This document shows, one piece after another, positions 1 through 7,717 of a DNA stretch of 49,864 nt. Both the position numbers and the translations under genes were made by a program. Source of the DNA: JAUWVG01 sp964633715. Lineage in GTDB: Bacteria > Acidobacteriota > Aminicenantia > Aminicenantales > Aminicenantaceae. The stretch covers positions 1 through 49,864 of the forward strand of contig CAZWHQ010000033.1 in the NCBI GenBank assembly GCA_964633715.1. The letters are read 5' to 3'. The stretch's first letter is position 1, and each line of letters begins with the position of its first letter. The notes under the pieces are model-generated. The model was given only the letters and a program-made list of their open reading frames with translations. It was not told the DNA's origin and ran no database searches.

Positions 1-1022
1 TTCATGTTGACCTCCTTTGGTTTTAATTGTTGTTTGAGAATGGCCACAAGTCTATCATTCAGTTGAGATTTGCCCACGGCTCCCAGAGCAGCGGTCGGAG
101 GAGTCCATTGGAATTGTCCGGCCTTTTTAATCGATAAAAGATTGACGGCATATGTGGAAGGCTTGACGCCGGTTTTGAGGACAAGTTCATCACAGGCTTT
201 TTCCTGTTCTTTTTTCATCAATCTGAAGGCAAACCAACTGAGAGGGTTGAACCAGTAGAGTGCGATACTGCAGCGGGCGAGAAATTTGATCAGGAAATCT
301 CCTCTTTTGATATGAGAAAGTTCATGAAAAAGGGCGGAGGAGCGCTGGTCCTGAGTCCAGTTCCGGGATTTAGCAGGGAAGATCACGACCGGTTTTATTA
401 CACCCCAAGTCAGAGGTATGTTTACTTTTTTATGGCTTAAAAGGTCTATCTTTCTTTTTATTGATATCGATTTCAGAAAATGATTCAAAAGTTGCCGCCA
501 TGGTGAGCCGGATATTTTCTGGCCCTGCTGAGTCAACCTGTGTGCTCCAAAAAGTCCCAGGCCTATCCTGAATAACAGGGCGAATAATCCTGCTGCCCAG
601 ATAGAAACAAGCACATTTCCAACCAAGTCTTTGGATATAGAATATTTTGTGAAGAAAGAACTGAAACGACGGTTCTTCCACAGTGTTTGTGTTGACAGGT
701 GTTGGTTTGCCAATGATGGGGTGATAGAGTCCATGGGACTTGTGGTGCTGCTGAAAGGATCTCCCCGCTGCAAAATCAGAGAGCGGATCTCACTGGACTG
801 CCAGGTTGGAAGAAGCCCAGTTTCCCAGCCCCTAAAGACTGAGGAAAGGACAGGAAACAGCAGCAGGCTTAAAAGAGAGACAGAAAGAAGAAAGTACCTG
901 AGTGATGCAGATTTTTTCCTGAATAAAAAGACAAGTACAAATGTAAATGTGAAAATAACAGAGCTCTTGATAAAAAATTCACAAAAAAGGTTGAGCCCTC
1001 TAATCTCTGAAAGAAATTCCAT
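1..1022 (-). CDS. M56-family BlaR1-type sensor metallopeptidase (partial, runs off the window)
   Basis: This frame is open from an ATG at 1022 to the window edge (340 codons). It gives a membrane protein with an N-terminal hydrophobic segment near residues 17-30, another at 35-55 and a third around 140-160. A zinc-peptidase motif HELSHIKRGD follows at about residues 233-242, then EKACDE near 274-279. This is the layout of the peptidase M56/BlaR1 family, in which signal sensing leads to cleavage of a BlaI-type repressor in the cytoplasm. It starts 2 nt after the stop of the BlaI-like gene, so the two are co-transcribed and form a regulator pair. The outer sensor part would lie beyond the window. 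Just before the edge the frame contains a strong Shine-Dalgarno (AAGGAGGT) followed by an in-frame ATG at 5-3, which could be an internal start. What the pair senses cannot be told; a beta-lactam signal is only one possibility. Confidence 0.85.
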   Translation of the reverse strand, partial: MEFLSEIRGLNLFCEFFIKSSVIFTFTFVLVFLFRKKSASLRYFLLSVSLLSLLLFPVLSSVFRGWETGLLPTWQSSEIRSLILQRGDPFSSTTSPMDSITPSLANQHLSTQTLWKNRRFSSFFTKYSISKDLVGNVLVSIWAAGLFALLFRIGLGLFGAHRLTQQGQKISGSPWRQLLNHFLKSISIKRKIDLLSHKKVNIPLTWGVIKPVVIFPAKSRNWTQDQRSSALFHELSHIKRGDFLIKFLARCSIALYWFNPLSWFAFRLMKKEQEKACDELVLKTGVKPSTYAVNLLSIKKAGQFQWTPPTAALGAVGKSQLNDRLVAILKQQLKPKEVNM

Positions 1023-1024
1023 AT

Positions 1025-1408
1025 TTATCTGCCTTCTTTCTGGGCTTTTTTGATCAATTGAGTAAGACGTTTGTATTCTTCCTCAGATAAATCCTCTTCC
1101 GATATGTTGAGCAGAGCGGCGACGACGTCCTCTGTAGAATTGTCGAAAAATGTTTTGAGTACATGTTTGAGCGCATTGTGGCTTGCCTCTTCACGGGGAA
1201 GGGTAGGGGAATAGATATAGCGTGGGCCTTGCTGGGTGTGTTTCAAATGCCCCTTTTCTTCGAGAACTCTGAGCAGTGCCCGGACTGACGAGTAACTTGG
1301 CGGGTCGGGGATCAGCTCGAGAACCTGGGCTACTGATGCTTCATTGATTTCATAGATGATATCCATGATCTGTCTTTCTCTGCGGCTTAGGTTTTTCAGG
1401 ATTTTCAT
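1025..1408 (-). CDS. BlaI/MecI/CopY-family transcriptional repressor
   Basis: This is a 127-residue winged-helix repressor. The N-terminal half (residues 5-75) carries the family pattern: RRERQIMDIIYE, then SYSSVRALLRVLEEKGHL and a wing ending in YIYSPT. The C-terminal helical part (85-127) would be the dimerisation region that M56 sensors cut in this family. The start has a good Shine-Dalgarno (AGGAG) a few bases upstream. The gene is first in a two-gene operon with the M56 sensor. Its own promoter is overlaid by three copies of a 16-bp palindrome (1443-1517), so autorepression is very likely. Length and motifs are normal for the family. Confidence 0.92.
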   Translation of the reverse strand: MKILKNLSRRERQIMDIIYEINEASVAQVLELIPDPPSYSSVRALLRVLEEKGHLKHTQQGPRYIYSPTLPREEASHNALKHVLKTFFDNSTEDVVAALLNISEEDLSEEEYKRLTQLIKKAQKEGR

Positions 1409-1442
1409 ATTTCACTCCTGCTCTTTTCCTGATTAAAAATCA

Positions 1443-1517
1443 TGCTAATATTTTAGCATGCTAAAAATATAGCACCTTTTTGGCTCGATGTCAACATGAT
1501 ATGCTATTTTTTTAGCA
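1443..1517. promoter_or_regulatory. Three 16-bp BlaI-type operators, TGCTA-N6-TAGCA
   Basis: The palindrome TGCTA-N6-TAGCA occurs at 1443-1458, 1459-1474 and 1502-1517. The first two abut exactly; the third is 43 bp away centre to centre. The middle copy covers the -10 box of the repressor promoter, the first covers the expected transcription start, and the third lies just upstream of the -35 box. Spacers differ (ATATTT, AAAATA, TTTTTT) while the half-sites are identical, as expected for a protein binding site. The half-site differs from the TACA/TGTA core known for MecI, BlaI and CopY. Confidence 0.85.
1466..1494 (-). promoter_or_regulatory. Sigma-70-type promoter of the blaI-like operon
   Basis: On the minus strand TTGACA (1494-1489) is separated by 17 bp from TATATT (1471-1466), an almost consensus promoter. 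The start site would fall near 1459, about 50 nt before the repressor ATG at 1408. The -10 box is inside the middle operator, which explains repression by occlusion. Confidence 0.85.
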
Positions 1518-1526
1518 TTTTCTTTT

Positions 1527-1922
1527 CTACAGATTAAAACTAGTTTTTTCACAATCCGTTGCATTTTTTTGCAGGCCAGGCCCCAATTCATGAAGATGAG
1601 AATTTATCGGAATATTTTTAAAAACTCCTGTGACTCTAAAATCAATAGCATTTTCCATCGTCAACGTCTGTCCGATTGGATCTGAGTCCTTAAAATATTT
1701 TTCACTCATTTTTTCTGAGATCAGGATAGAATCCTTTGACGAAAGGGCTGTTGTGGGATCCCCCTGAATGAGAGGAAAAGAAAACATCTCAAAAAACGCA
1801 GGATTCGTCCAGGCTATGCCTCTTTCATAGAAATTTGTTTCTCCTTGGGCGATTAAAGCTCTGGAGGGCGGTTTTAATGTAGTTTTTAACCATAGGAGGC
1901 CTCCCTTATTTATAAGAGACAT
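1527..1922 (-). pseudogene. Fragment of an FtsX/MacB-type permease periplasmic domain
   Basis: The 131-codon frame matches only the middle of the MacB-type periplasmic core domain. It has NPAFFEMFSFPLIQGDP, then SEKMSEKYFKDSDPIGQTL and DFRVTGVFKNIPINSHLH, which line up with about residues 195-265 of the intact permease at 29539-32118. There is no N-terminal prefix domain, no membrane helix and no C-terminal FtsX domain. Homology stops after NSHLH, and a TAA lies in frame ten codons upstream of the first ATG. It is therefore a relic, not a gene. It covers a part missing from the second relic at 9563-10565, but the two are in the wrong order to be one gene split by a simple insertion. Confidence 0.8.
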
Positions 1923-2016
1923 CTCTTTGCGAAAAAGGTTGCCAAAATCTTAGAGCAAACAGACTATTAAGAAAGAGGGATTGTTGAAACCTATATTCTG
2001 AAGGGGCCAAATCAGG

Positions 2017-3258
2017 TTATGGAGTTCTCTGAGGAAGCTGATTTTTTTTCTTCAGCGAATCGATATTAAAACCTTCAAAATTTATGGCGATGGCTATCTT
2101 TGTCACCAAAGTGAATATGAGAAATCCGATGGCAAAAATGGCCGTGGCGATTTTAATTTCGGTTATCGATGGCCGGTAAATGTAGATCTGGCCCATAGTA
2201 TCCGGTGTAAATCCTGGAATCAGAAGGGCGATCCCTTTTTCGATATAGACGCCAAACCAGATTAAACCAGCACCGATATTGAGTGTTATGGGATTTTTCC
2301 TGGTTTTGGGTATCAAAAACAGCAAAAACGCTAAAAAACTGAAAACAAGAGATGTCCATCCATAGAGAACGATATCCTTATTGTCGCCAACTCCAACAAA
2401 CAGATACTTCAGGTGAACGATGTGTTCCGTGTTGGAGTAGATTTCTTTAAACACTTCGGCTCCGAAAAAGAACAGGTTGATAAACATGGCATAGGCCATG
2501 AGTTCGGCGATCTTCCAGATAGCTTCATCCTTGATCTCAAAATTTGTGGTTTTTTTCAAGATTTGGAACAGGATAAGCAGCACAGCAGGTCCGGAACAAA
2601 AGGCCGATGCCAAGAACTTCGGTGCCAGCAGAGCGCTGTTCCAGTAGGGCCGCCCGGCAAAACCATTGTAGATAAAGGCGGTGACGGTGTGGATGCCGAT
2701 GGCTATTGGGACGGAGAGAAGGATGAGAGGAGTCAGCAGTTTTTTGTTGTACTCCTTTTTATAAAAGAGGGAGTTTAGGAGATAGCCGACAATAAAACAG
2801 TTCAGGAGAAAGTAGCCGAGAAGAGTGACTGTGTCCCAGGCCAGCAGCGATTGAGGCAGGTTAAGCTTCCCCAGGAAAGGTATCATATGCCAGAGCCTTG
2901 TGGGATTTCCTATGTCGACGGTGACAAAAAGTATGACCATGATCATGGCGCATATGGCGAGCAGTTCTCCGAAGAGGGCGACTTCCTTAATGGGTTTCCA
3001 GTTGTAGATATAGGCCGGAATAACAAGCATGACTGCGGCTGCGGCCACACCAACAAGGAATGTAAAATTTCCAATGTAAAATGCCCAGGATATGGGATCT
3101 CTCATATTCGTTACCAGCAGCCCATGCTTGAGCTGCTGGATGTAGCCGGACCCTCCCCAGGCGATCAGAATGAACAAAAAGGCCAGCCAGGTGTAATACT
3201 TCGGGCTTCCCTTGATCACGATTCGGAAACTCTCTCTTAAAAAACGGATAAATTTCAC
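2017..3258 (-). CDS. NrfD/PsrC-type integral membrane subunit of a quinone-linked redox complex
   Basis: This 413-residue protein has about ten hydrophobic segments spread over residues 20-395, with charged residues between them, and matches the NrfD/PsrC/DsrP family. Members bind menaquinol in the membrane and pass electrons to or from an attached iron-sulfur protein. The length and the helix pattern, with a polar turn such as AGRPYWNS near residue 205, fit the 8-10 helix members. It is the last gene of a three-gene operon, 24 nt after the FeS protein. With a tetraheme cytochrome and a 4x[4Fe-4S] protein, it would form a membrane module linking the quinone pool to periplasmic electron carriers. 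The direction of electron flow and the partner are unknown. No molybdopterin subunit is nearby. Confidence 0.85.
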   Translation of the reverse strand: MKFIRFLRESFRIVIKGSPKYYTWLAFLFILIAWGGSGYIQQLKHGLLVTNMRDPISWAFYIGNFTFLVGVAAAAVMLVIPAYIYNWKPIKEVALFGELLAICAMIMVILFVTVDIGNPTRLWHMIPFLGKLNLPQSLLAWDTVTLLGYFLLNCFIVGYLLNSLFYKKEYNKKLLTPLILLSVPIAIGIHTVTAFIYNGFAGRPYWNSALLAPKFLASAFCSGPAVLLILFQILKKTTNFEIKDEAIWKIAELMAYAMFINLFFFGAEVFKEIYSNTEHIVHLKYLFVGVGDNKDIVLYGWTSLVFSFLAFLLFLIPKTRKNPITLNIGAGLIWFGVYIEKGIALLIPGFTPDTMGQIYIYRPSITEIKIATAIFAIGFLIFTLVTKIAIAINFEGFNIDSLKKKNQLPQRTP

Positions 3259-3282
3259 CGTGTCACCTCATGCTTCTTATCA

Positions 3283-4194
3283 TTAACCATAAAAATAGTA
3301 GAATTTTGGCTGTGTGTTCAGGACCTCTTTGAGAATAAGGACCCTCTTGTTTTCAAGGATGTAACGAATTTCGCTGTCCTTGTCCAGGAGATTGCCGAAT
3401 TTTCGGGCACCCACGGGGCAGGCTTCCACACAGGCCGGGTACCGCCCTTCCCGGGTTCTCTGAATACACCAAGTGCACTTTTCTACGACTCCATTCATAC
3501 GGGGCCGGTTGCCCAGATAATGGGTGTTGGGATTGGCGTCCTCAGCGGGAAGATTTGGTTTTCCCCAGTTAAAACTGCGGGCACCATAGGGGCAGGAGGC
3601 CATGCAGCAGCGGCAGCCGATGCACCAGTTGTAATCGACAACGATAATACCGTCCGGATCGGTCCACGTGGCCCCTACAGGACAGCTCTTGGCACAGGGT
3701 GGATTTTTGCACTGCTGGCAGGCCATTGGAACATAAAAATGCCCTTCTGCCGGGACTTCTTCATGGTCGTAATAGAGGTTAGCCTCGACAAAATCGATAC
3801 CCTTTTCCTTTTCCATCTCCAGAACCTTGATCCATTGGATTTGGGGATCACGGGACTGATTGTTTTCTTCTACGCAGGCAGTGACACATTTCCGGCAGCC
3901 GATACATCTGGAGAGATCGAGCGCGTAGCCAAAAAATGTATTGGGAATGGGCCCCTTGGTCGACACAGTAAATTCTTTTCCGAATTTTTCTGTGTATTCG
4001 GCTTCGAGGCGTACGATAACTTTTGCGATTTTTTCCTTGGACAGCGACCGAAAATCCCTTTGGAGGAATGCCTCGATGGAAGCTTTGTCTCCACATGCGG
4101 CAAGAGCGGCCGCAGAGGACGTCACAGCTGTGGCCTTGAGAAATGACCGCCTGTTTACTTTTTTCGAAGAGAACGCAAATTTTTGTATACTCAT
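3283..4194 (-). CDS. Tat-exported ferredoxin-like subunit with four [4Fe-4S] sites
   Basis: This is a 303-residue iron-sulfur protein of the NrfC/PsrB/DsrO type. The N terminus has a twin-arginine motif RRSFLK (15-20), a short hydrophobic stretch and a possible lipobox LAAC (31-34), so it is probably exported folded and anchored at the membrane. The four cysteine groups are CIGCRKCVTAC (97-107), CQQCKNPPCAKSC (159-171), CIGCRCCMASC (191-201) and CTWC...CVEAC (240-259). It is the electron-transfer subunit between the cytochrome and the NrfD membrane protein. Its ATG overlaps the cytochrome stop in an ATGA, which indicates translational coupling. DsrO is the closest well-known analogue, but no dsrM, dsrK or dsrAB genes are in the window, so I do not give it a symbol. 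Confidence 0.88.
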   Translation of the reverse strand: MSIQKFAFSSKKVNRRSFLKATAVTSSAAALAACGDKASIEAFLQRDFRSLSKEKIAKVIVRLEAEYTEKFGKEFTVSTKGPIPNTFFGYALDLSRCIGCRKCVTACVEENNQSRDPQIQWIKVLEMEKEKGIDFVEANLYYDHEEVPAEGHFYVPMACQQCKNPPCAKSCPVGATWTDPDGIIVVDYNWCIGCRCCMASCPYGARSFNWGKPNLPAEDANPNTHYLGNRPRMNGVVEKCTWCIQRTREGRYPACVEACPVGARKFGNLLDKDSEIRYILENKRVLILKEVLNTQPKFYYFYG

Positions 4195-4709
4195 TTCTTT
4201 TTTCCCGGTTTTATTGGGGCAGGGTCAGGTTTCAAAGGAGGAAACTTCGGTGAATGAGGATCATGGCAGTGAGCGCACAAAAGGTACTGCTTTTTTCCAT
4301 TCCACTGGCCGGTTCTCCGCCCGTGAATCCCTGCCTTCCAGTCTCTAAGTTTGGGCCCGTGGCACTGGCCGCACAGTTTGTACGATTCGCTGAAGTCGAT
4401 TTGTTCACCACTGGCTGAATGGAGCATGTCCCGGTTTTCTGCATCATGACAATCCATGCACCACCGGTTTTCTTCATCATGTCTGAGCACGATGTCGTCA
4501 TGCATGTCAACCAGCTCTCTTCGTTTTAGGTTAGTTTCCATATCTCCATGGCACATGGAACAGGGGAATGTATCTTCACTGAGAGGAGGGGGAGGGACCT
4601 GGATTTGGTCTTTGTCGGCGGTCTGTTGGCCAATCACAACCAGGGAACTGAACAAGATCAGGGCAAAAAGCAGAACAATTAAACTCGATTTAATCCAGAA
4701 TTTTTTCAT
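4191..4709 (-). CDS. Periplasmic tetraheme c-type cytochrome
   Basis: This 172-residue protein has a signal peptide or N-terminal anchor (residues 8-27, strongly hydrophobic) and four CxxCH heme-binding motifs: CSMCH (50), CMDCH (84), CGQCH (113) and CAHCH (145). Extra histidines (H70, H77, H97, H129, H152) could serve as distal ligands. A proline-rich spacer (PPPPL) precedes the first heme site and a proline/lysine-rich tail ends the protein. It is the first gene of the cytochrome-FeS-NrfD operon. The operon has its own promoter 50-80 nt upstream (4762-4790). The protein would carry electrons between the FeS subunit and a periplasmic partner not encoded here. Confidence 0.88.
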   Translation of the reverse strand: MKKFWIKSSLIVLLFALILFSSLVVIGQQTADKDQIQVPPPPLSEDTFPCSMCHGDMETNLKRRELVDMHDDIVLRHDEENRWCMDCHDAENRDMLHSASGEQIDFSESYKLCGQCHGPKLRDWKAGIHGRRTGQWNGKKQYLLCAHCHDPHSPKFPPLKPDPAPIKPGKKK

Positions 4710-4761
4710 TTATCAGCCTTATAAAAATCATATAAATTTACTCGATATACTAGGCTTTTAT

Positions 4762-4790
4762 TATTATCAATTTAACCTCATCTATGTCAA
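4762..4790 (-). promoter_or_regulatory. Promoter of the cytochrome/FeS/NrfD operon
   Basis: On the minus strand TTGACA (4790-4785) and ATAATA (4767-4762) are 17 bp apart. The predicted start lies about 45 nt before the cytochrome ATG at 4709. The surrounding 4710-5013 interval (304 bp) holds no other gene I can support; short frames there are extensions of shadows. Confidence 0.65.
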
Positions 4791-5013
4791 TGAAAAATTG
4801 ATTTTTCCAACTTATAAAGGATTGGTACTGGGAGTAAAGATACTTTTTCATGTTCTTAACTAGGAGTTGGCAAAATGGTTTTGACCTTGTGGCCATCTTT
4901 ATAGAATAGAACCTGAGATGTGGGAGATCGACCGAAGCGACTTTGCTTTAGATCAACGAAAAACATAGAATGATGGATAAATAAAGCTCGCTCCCTAATT
5001 TCCCTTAATTCAG

Positions 5014-7566
5014 TTATTGTCTGAGCAAGATCAGTTTGGCGATTCGGCCATCGGCGCCAGCGGCCCAACCGACTCTTCCAGTTTTTTCAATACTCATGCA
5101 GAAGTACCCATTATTGTTGAGCGGATTCCAGCTTTTTCCGTCATCATTAGTGATATCAGAGCCCTCCCGTCCTACCGCAATATAGGTGGAAAGAGTGTCC
5201 GGTACAAACAAAACACACGACCTGTATCCCCTCGGTCCCTGATTTTGGCTCATGGTCCAGCTTCTGCCGCCATTTTCAGTATTGGCCATACACTGGTTTC
5301 TGCTGCTTGGATTCTGGAAATCGCCGCCAACAATGATGCCGAAGTCCTCATCCTTAAAAGCGATAGAAAAGATGCCTTGGGAAGGCAAACCGCTTTGCAG
5401 AGGAGTTTTGTAATTTGTCCAGGAACTTCCCCAGTCGCTTGAGTGATGGATCCTAGCGGCAGCCCCACCGGTTCCAAACCAGACATGTCCTTCTTTTTGA
5501 ACGGTCAGGCAGGTTCCGCTCGCTGCAAATCCCGCTTCGTTATCCAGAGCTGAAGGGCAGTTTTCTGCGGGGATTTCTTCCCAATTTTCTCCAGCATTAA
5601 AAGTCCGGATGAGGAAAAATCGTCCATCGATCGGATCGCTCATTGCGATTCCTTTCTCTTTATCCCAAAAATCCATGGCATCAAAAAATATTCCTTCCTT
5701 CTGGTTGGAATATTTTTCTTCCCAGGTTAGACCTCCATCCGATGTCTTGAAAATCTTTGCAGGCCGTCCGGCACAAATCACCAAAGCCGTATGTTCATCG
5801 AACGCTTCGATGTCTCTAAAGTCGAGATCTTCGTTTCCTGGGATTCGGGAAGCGGTCCATGTTTTCCCCTTGTCTGTAGTCCTAGCAACCGTTCCTTGGC
5901 TCCCACTGATCCAGCAGACCCTGCTGTCGACAGCAGAAATCCCCCTGATGCTGGCTTGTGTATTGCTCCTTTGGGTTTCCCATCGAACATAAAGAGAACG
6001 TCTTGGGCTCTGCTCTTCCTTATCCAGCCAGTCTTCTAAAGTTTTTACAACTTTTTCCATGAAAGATCGATGGGTGGGTGTCACTTCTAATCCTGCAGCG
6101 AGAAAAACATCCGGAATTCCGTATCCATGGATATAAAGGGGATCTGGCCTGCCGTGCTGGCGGTAATAATCACCCGAACGAAAGAGAGCCTTGCGAATTT
6201 GCTCCACTGTCCAATCCGGGTGTGTCTGCAGCAGACAAGCAACCGCTCCCGCCATAATAGGTGTAGCGATCGACACTCCTCCTCCAAACCTGTACCCGCT
6301 TTTATCCTCTATAGAGACCGTTGTTGCCTGGGAACCCAGCGCTAAAACCTCGGGTTTTAGGCGGCCGTTTGCCGTTGGCCCATCAGAGCTGAAATCTGCT
6401 ATTGTGCCCGCCGGACTGAGAGCTCCTACCGTAATGATATCCGGTGCATCTCCAGGGGTCATCAGGTGGGAAATGGATGGATTTGCATCATGTCCATAAT
6501 TTCCGCTGCCGGTGAGGCAGATCACACCGTTCCCGCTGGCAATATTCATGCCCTGCGTCATGATTGAGGTTGTTCCATCGGCCTGATCCACAGTGTAGCC
6601 GTCATACAGAACAAGAGAGGATGTGAGTATGTCTGCACCATTCGATTCTGCAAATTCCAGCGCGGCCACGAACCATCGTTCCTCCAGGTAGAATTCTTCC
6701 TCTCCTTCTTCTGGATTACAAAGGATAAACTCCGCATCATATGCAGTTCCCAGGTGCTCGTTGGGAGCGTATGCGGCGATCGTTCCCAGGACAGAGGTGC
6801 CGTGACTGAAGTAGGTGGGGTGTGTCCCCGGACGAGGTATAATGTCTGCATCATTTTCGACAAAATCCCATGCCGCAACAACATGAATGGATTTATTGGG
6901 ATTTCGGAAAGCAGAGTGTGAAAGATCGAATCCTGCATCGATGACGGCTATTCTGATGCCGCGCCCTGTGAATCCCGCTTTATGCAGTTTATCGAGGCCC
7001 ATCTGGTTCCTGGCGATTTTCGATCGTTCGTAGTAGATGGCTTTTTCCTCAAGACTTTGGGGTGAAGGTTCTCCCCTTTTTTCAAGAGGAATTCGGGCCT
7101 TGGGCTCATGAAAATCTGTGACTTTTGTCACATAGGGAAGTTTTTTTATCTCTGCAATCTGACTTTTTGTCGCCAGAATTGAGACTCCGTTGAGCCAGCG
7201 GCTTTGAACCTTAAGCACAACACCTGTTTTGGCGACTCCTTTTAGATAGATCGCGGATAGAGGAAAATCCCTCTCATCGAAAAGCCCCGGAAGAGTTCGT
7301 TTTGCCCGCCGCCTTTCCAATGCCCTCGAATTGAAATTTTCTTCCAGGTCTTCCATTATTTTCCGGCGCTGTCTTCTGGTTCGAATCCCCTTATCCTTAA
7401 ATTCAACCCAGGCGTCATAAAATGATTGACTATTGAGTTCGGATTCCTGGAGAACCACAAGGGGTCGCGGTTGGCTTTGAGCCGGCAGAGAAAGAACCAG
7501 AGAAAAAAAGAAGCCTGCAGCCATCCCCAAAAAAAATTTTTTAAATATTTTGTATGTATGTTTCAT
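5014..7566 (-). CDS. Secreted subtilisin-family (S8) serine protease fused to an Asp-box beta-propeller
   Basis: An 850-residue exported protein with a signal peptide (hydrophobic 11-28, AQS cleavage region). After a pro-region (about 35-190) comes a subtilase domain with the catalytic triad visible: Asp210 in AVIDAGFD, His255 in FSHGTSVLG and Ser432 in GGVSIATP. The oxyanion Asn356 is in GSGN. The usual GTS around the serine is GVS here. From about residue 545 the sequence changes to repeats of the form TTDKGKTW, TSDGGLTWEE, TFNAGENWEE, SSDWGSSW, TENGGRSWT and TNDDGKSW. These are Asp-box/BNR blades as in Ycf48-like propellers, presumably for binding substrate or surface. The gene has its own promoter, divergent from the 7718 gene. 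A protease with a large propeller tail is unusual but known in Bacteroidota-like secretomes. Confidence 0.9.
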   Translation of the reverse strand: MKHTYKIFKKFFLGMAAGFFFSLVLSLPAQSQPRPLVVLQESELNSQSFYDAWVEFKDKGIRTRRQRRKIMEDLEENFNSRALERRRAKRTLPGLFDERDFPLSAIYLKGVAKTGVVLKVQSRWLNGVSILATKSQIAEIKKLPYVTKVTDFHEPKARIPLEKRGEPSPQSLEEKAIYYERSKIARNQMGLDKLHKAGFTGRGIRIAVIDAGFDLSHSAFRNPNKSIHVVAAWDFVENDADIIPRPGTHPTYFSHGTSVLGTIAAYAPNEHLGTAYDAEFILCNPEEGEEEFYLEERWFVAALEFAESNGADILTSSLVLYDGYTVDQADGTTSIMTQGMNIASGNGVICLTGSGNYGHDANPSISHLMTPGDAPDIITVGALSPAGTIADFSSDGPTANGRLKPEVLALGSQATTVSIEDKSGYRFGGGVSIATPIMAGAVACLLQTHPDWTVEQIRKALFRSGDYYRQHGRPDPLYIHGYGIPDVFLAAGLEVTPTHRSFMEKVVKTLEDWLDKEEQSPRRSLYVRWETQRSNTQASIRGISAVDSRVCWISGSQGTVARTTDKGKTWTASRIPGNEDLDFRDIEAFDEHTALVICAGRPAKIFKTSDGGLTWEEKYSNQKEGIFFDAMDFWDKEKGIAMSDPIDGRFFLIRTFNAGENWEEIPAENCPSALDNEAGFAASGTCLTVQKEGHVWFGTGGAAARIHHSSDWGSSWTNYKTPLQSGLPSQGIFSIAFKDEDFGIIVGGDFQNPSSRNQCMANTENGGRSWTMSQNQGPRGYRSCVLFVPDTLSTYIAVGREGSDITNDDGKSWNPLNNNGYFCMSIEKTGRVGWAAGADGRIAKLILLRQ

Positions 7567-7577
7567 AGTTGTGACAA

Positions 7578-7606
7578 ATTATATCGAGATTGACTGAATG
7601 AGGCAA
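7578..7606 (-). promoter_or_regulatory. Promoter of the S8 protease gene
   Basis: On the minus strand TTGCCT (7606-7601) and a perfect TATAAT (7583-7578) are 17 bp apart. The transcript would start about 8-10 nt before the ATG at 7566, giving a very short leader without a clear Shine-Dalgarno. The facing promoter for the 7718 gene lies about 45 bp away. Confidence 0.65.
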
Positions 7607-7649
7607 TACTCGCTCTTCTCTGGTCGGTTTGACTGGAAATCCGGGCGGC

Positions 7650-7678
7650 TTGACTTGGATTTATGTTGAACATATAGT
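7650..7678 (+). promoter_or_regulatory. Promoter of the 7718 gene
   Basis: TTGACT (7650-7655) and TATAGT (7673-7678) are 17 bp apart. The start site would be near 7685, and a good ribosome binding site AAGGAG precedes the ATG at 7718. Confidence 0.7.
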
Positions 7679-7717
7679 AAATGATCAGGACGTTCGAGTG
7701 CAATAAAGGAGATAAAT

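Noticed and set aside
3520..4146. Long plus-strand frame opposite the FeS protein gene
   Set aside because: It is a shadow of the minus-strand gene, with no recognisable motif or ribosome binding site.
2017..4709. Assignment of the redox operon to DsrMKJOP
   Set aside because: The cytochrome has four heme motifs instead of three, and no dsrM, dsrK or dsrAB genes are present. The similarity may be only at family level.
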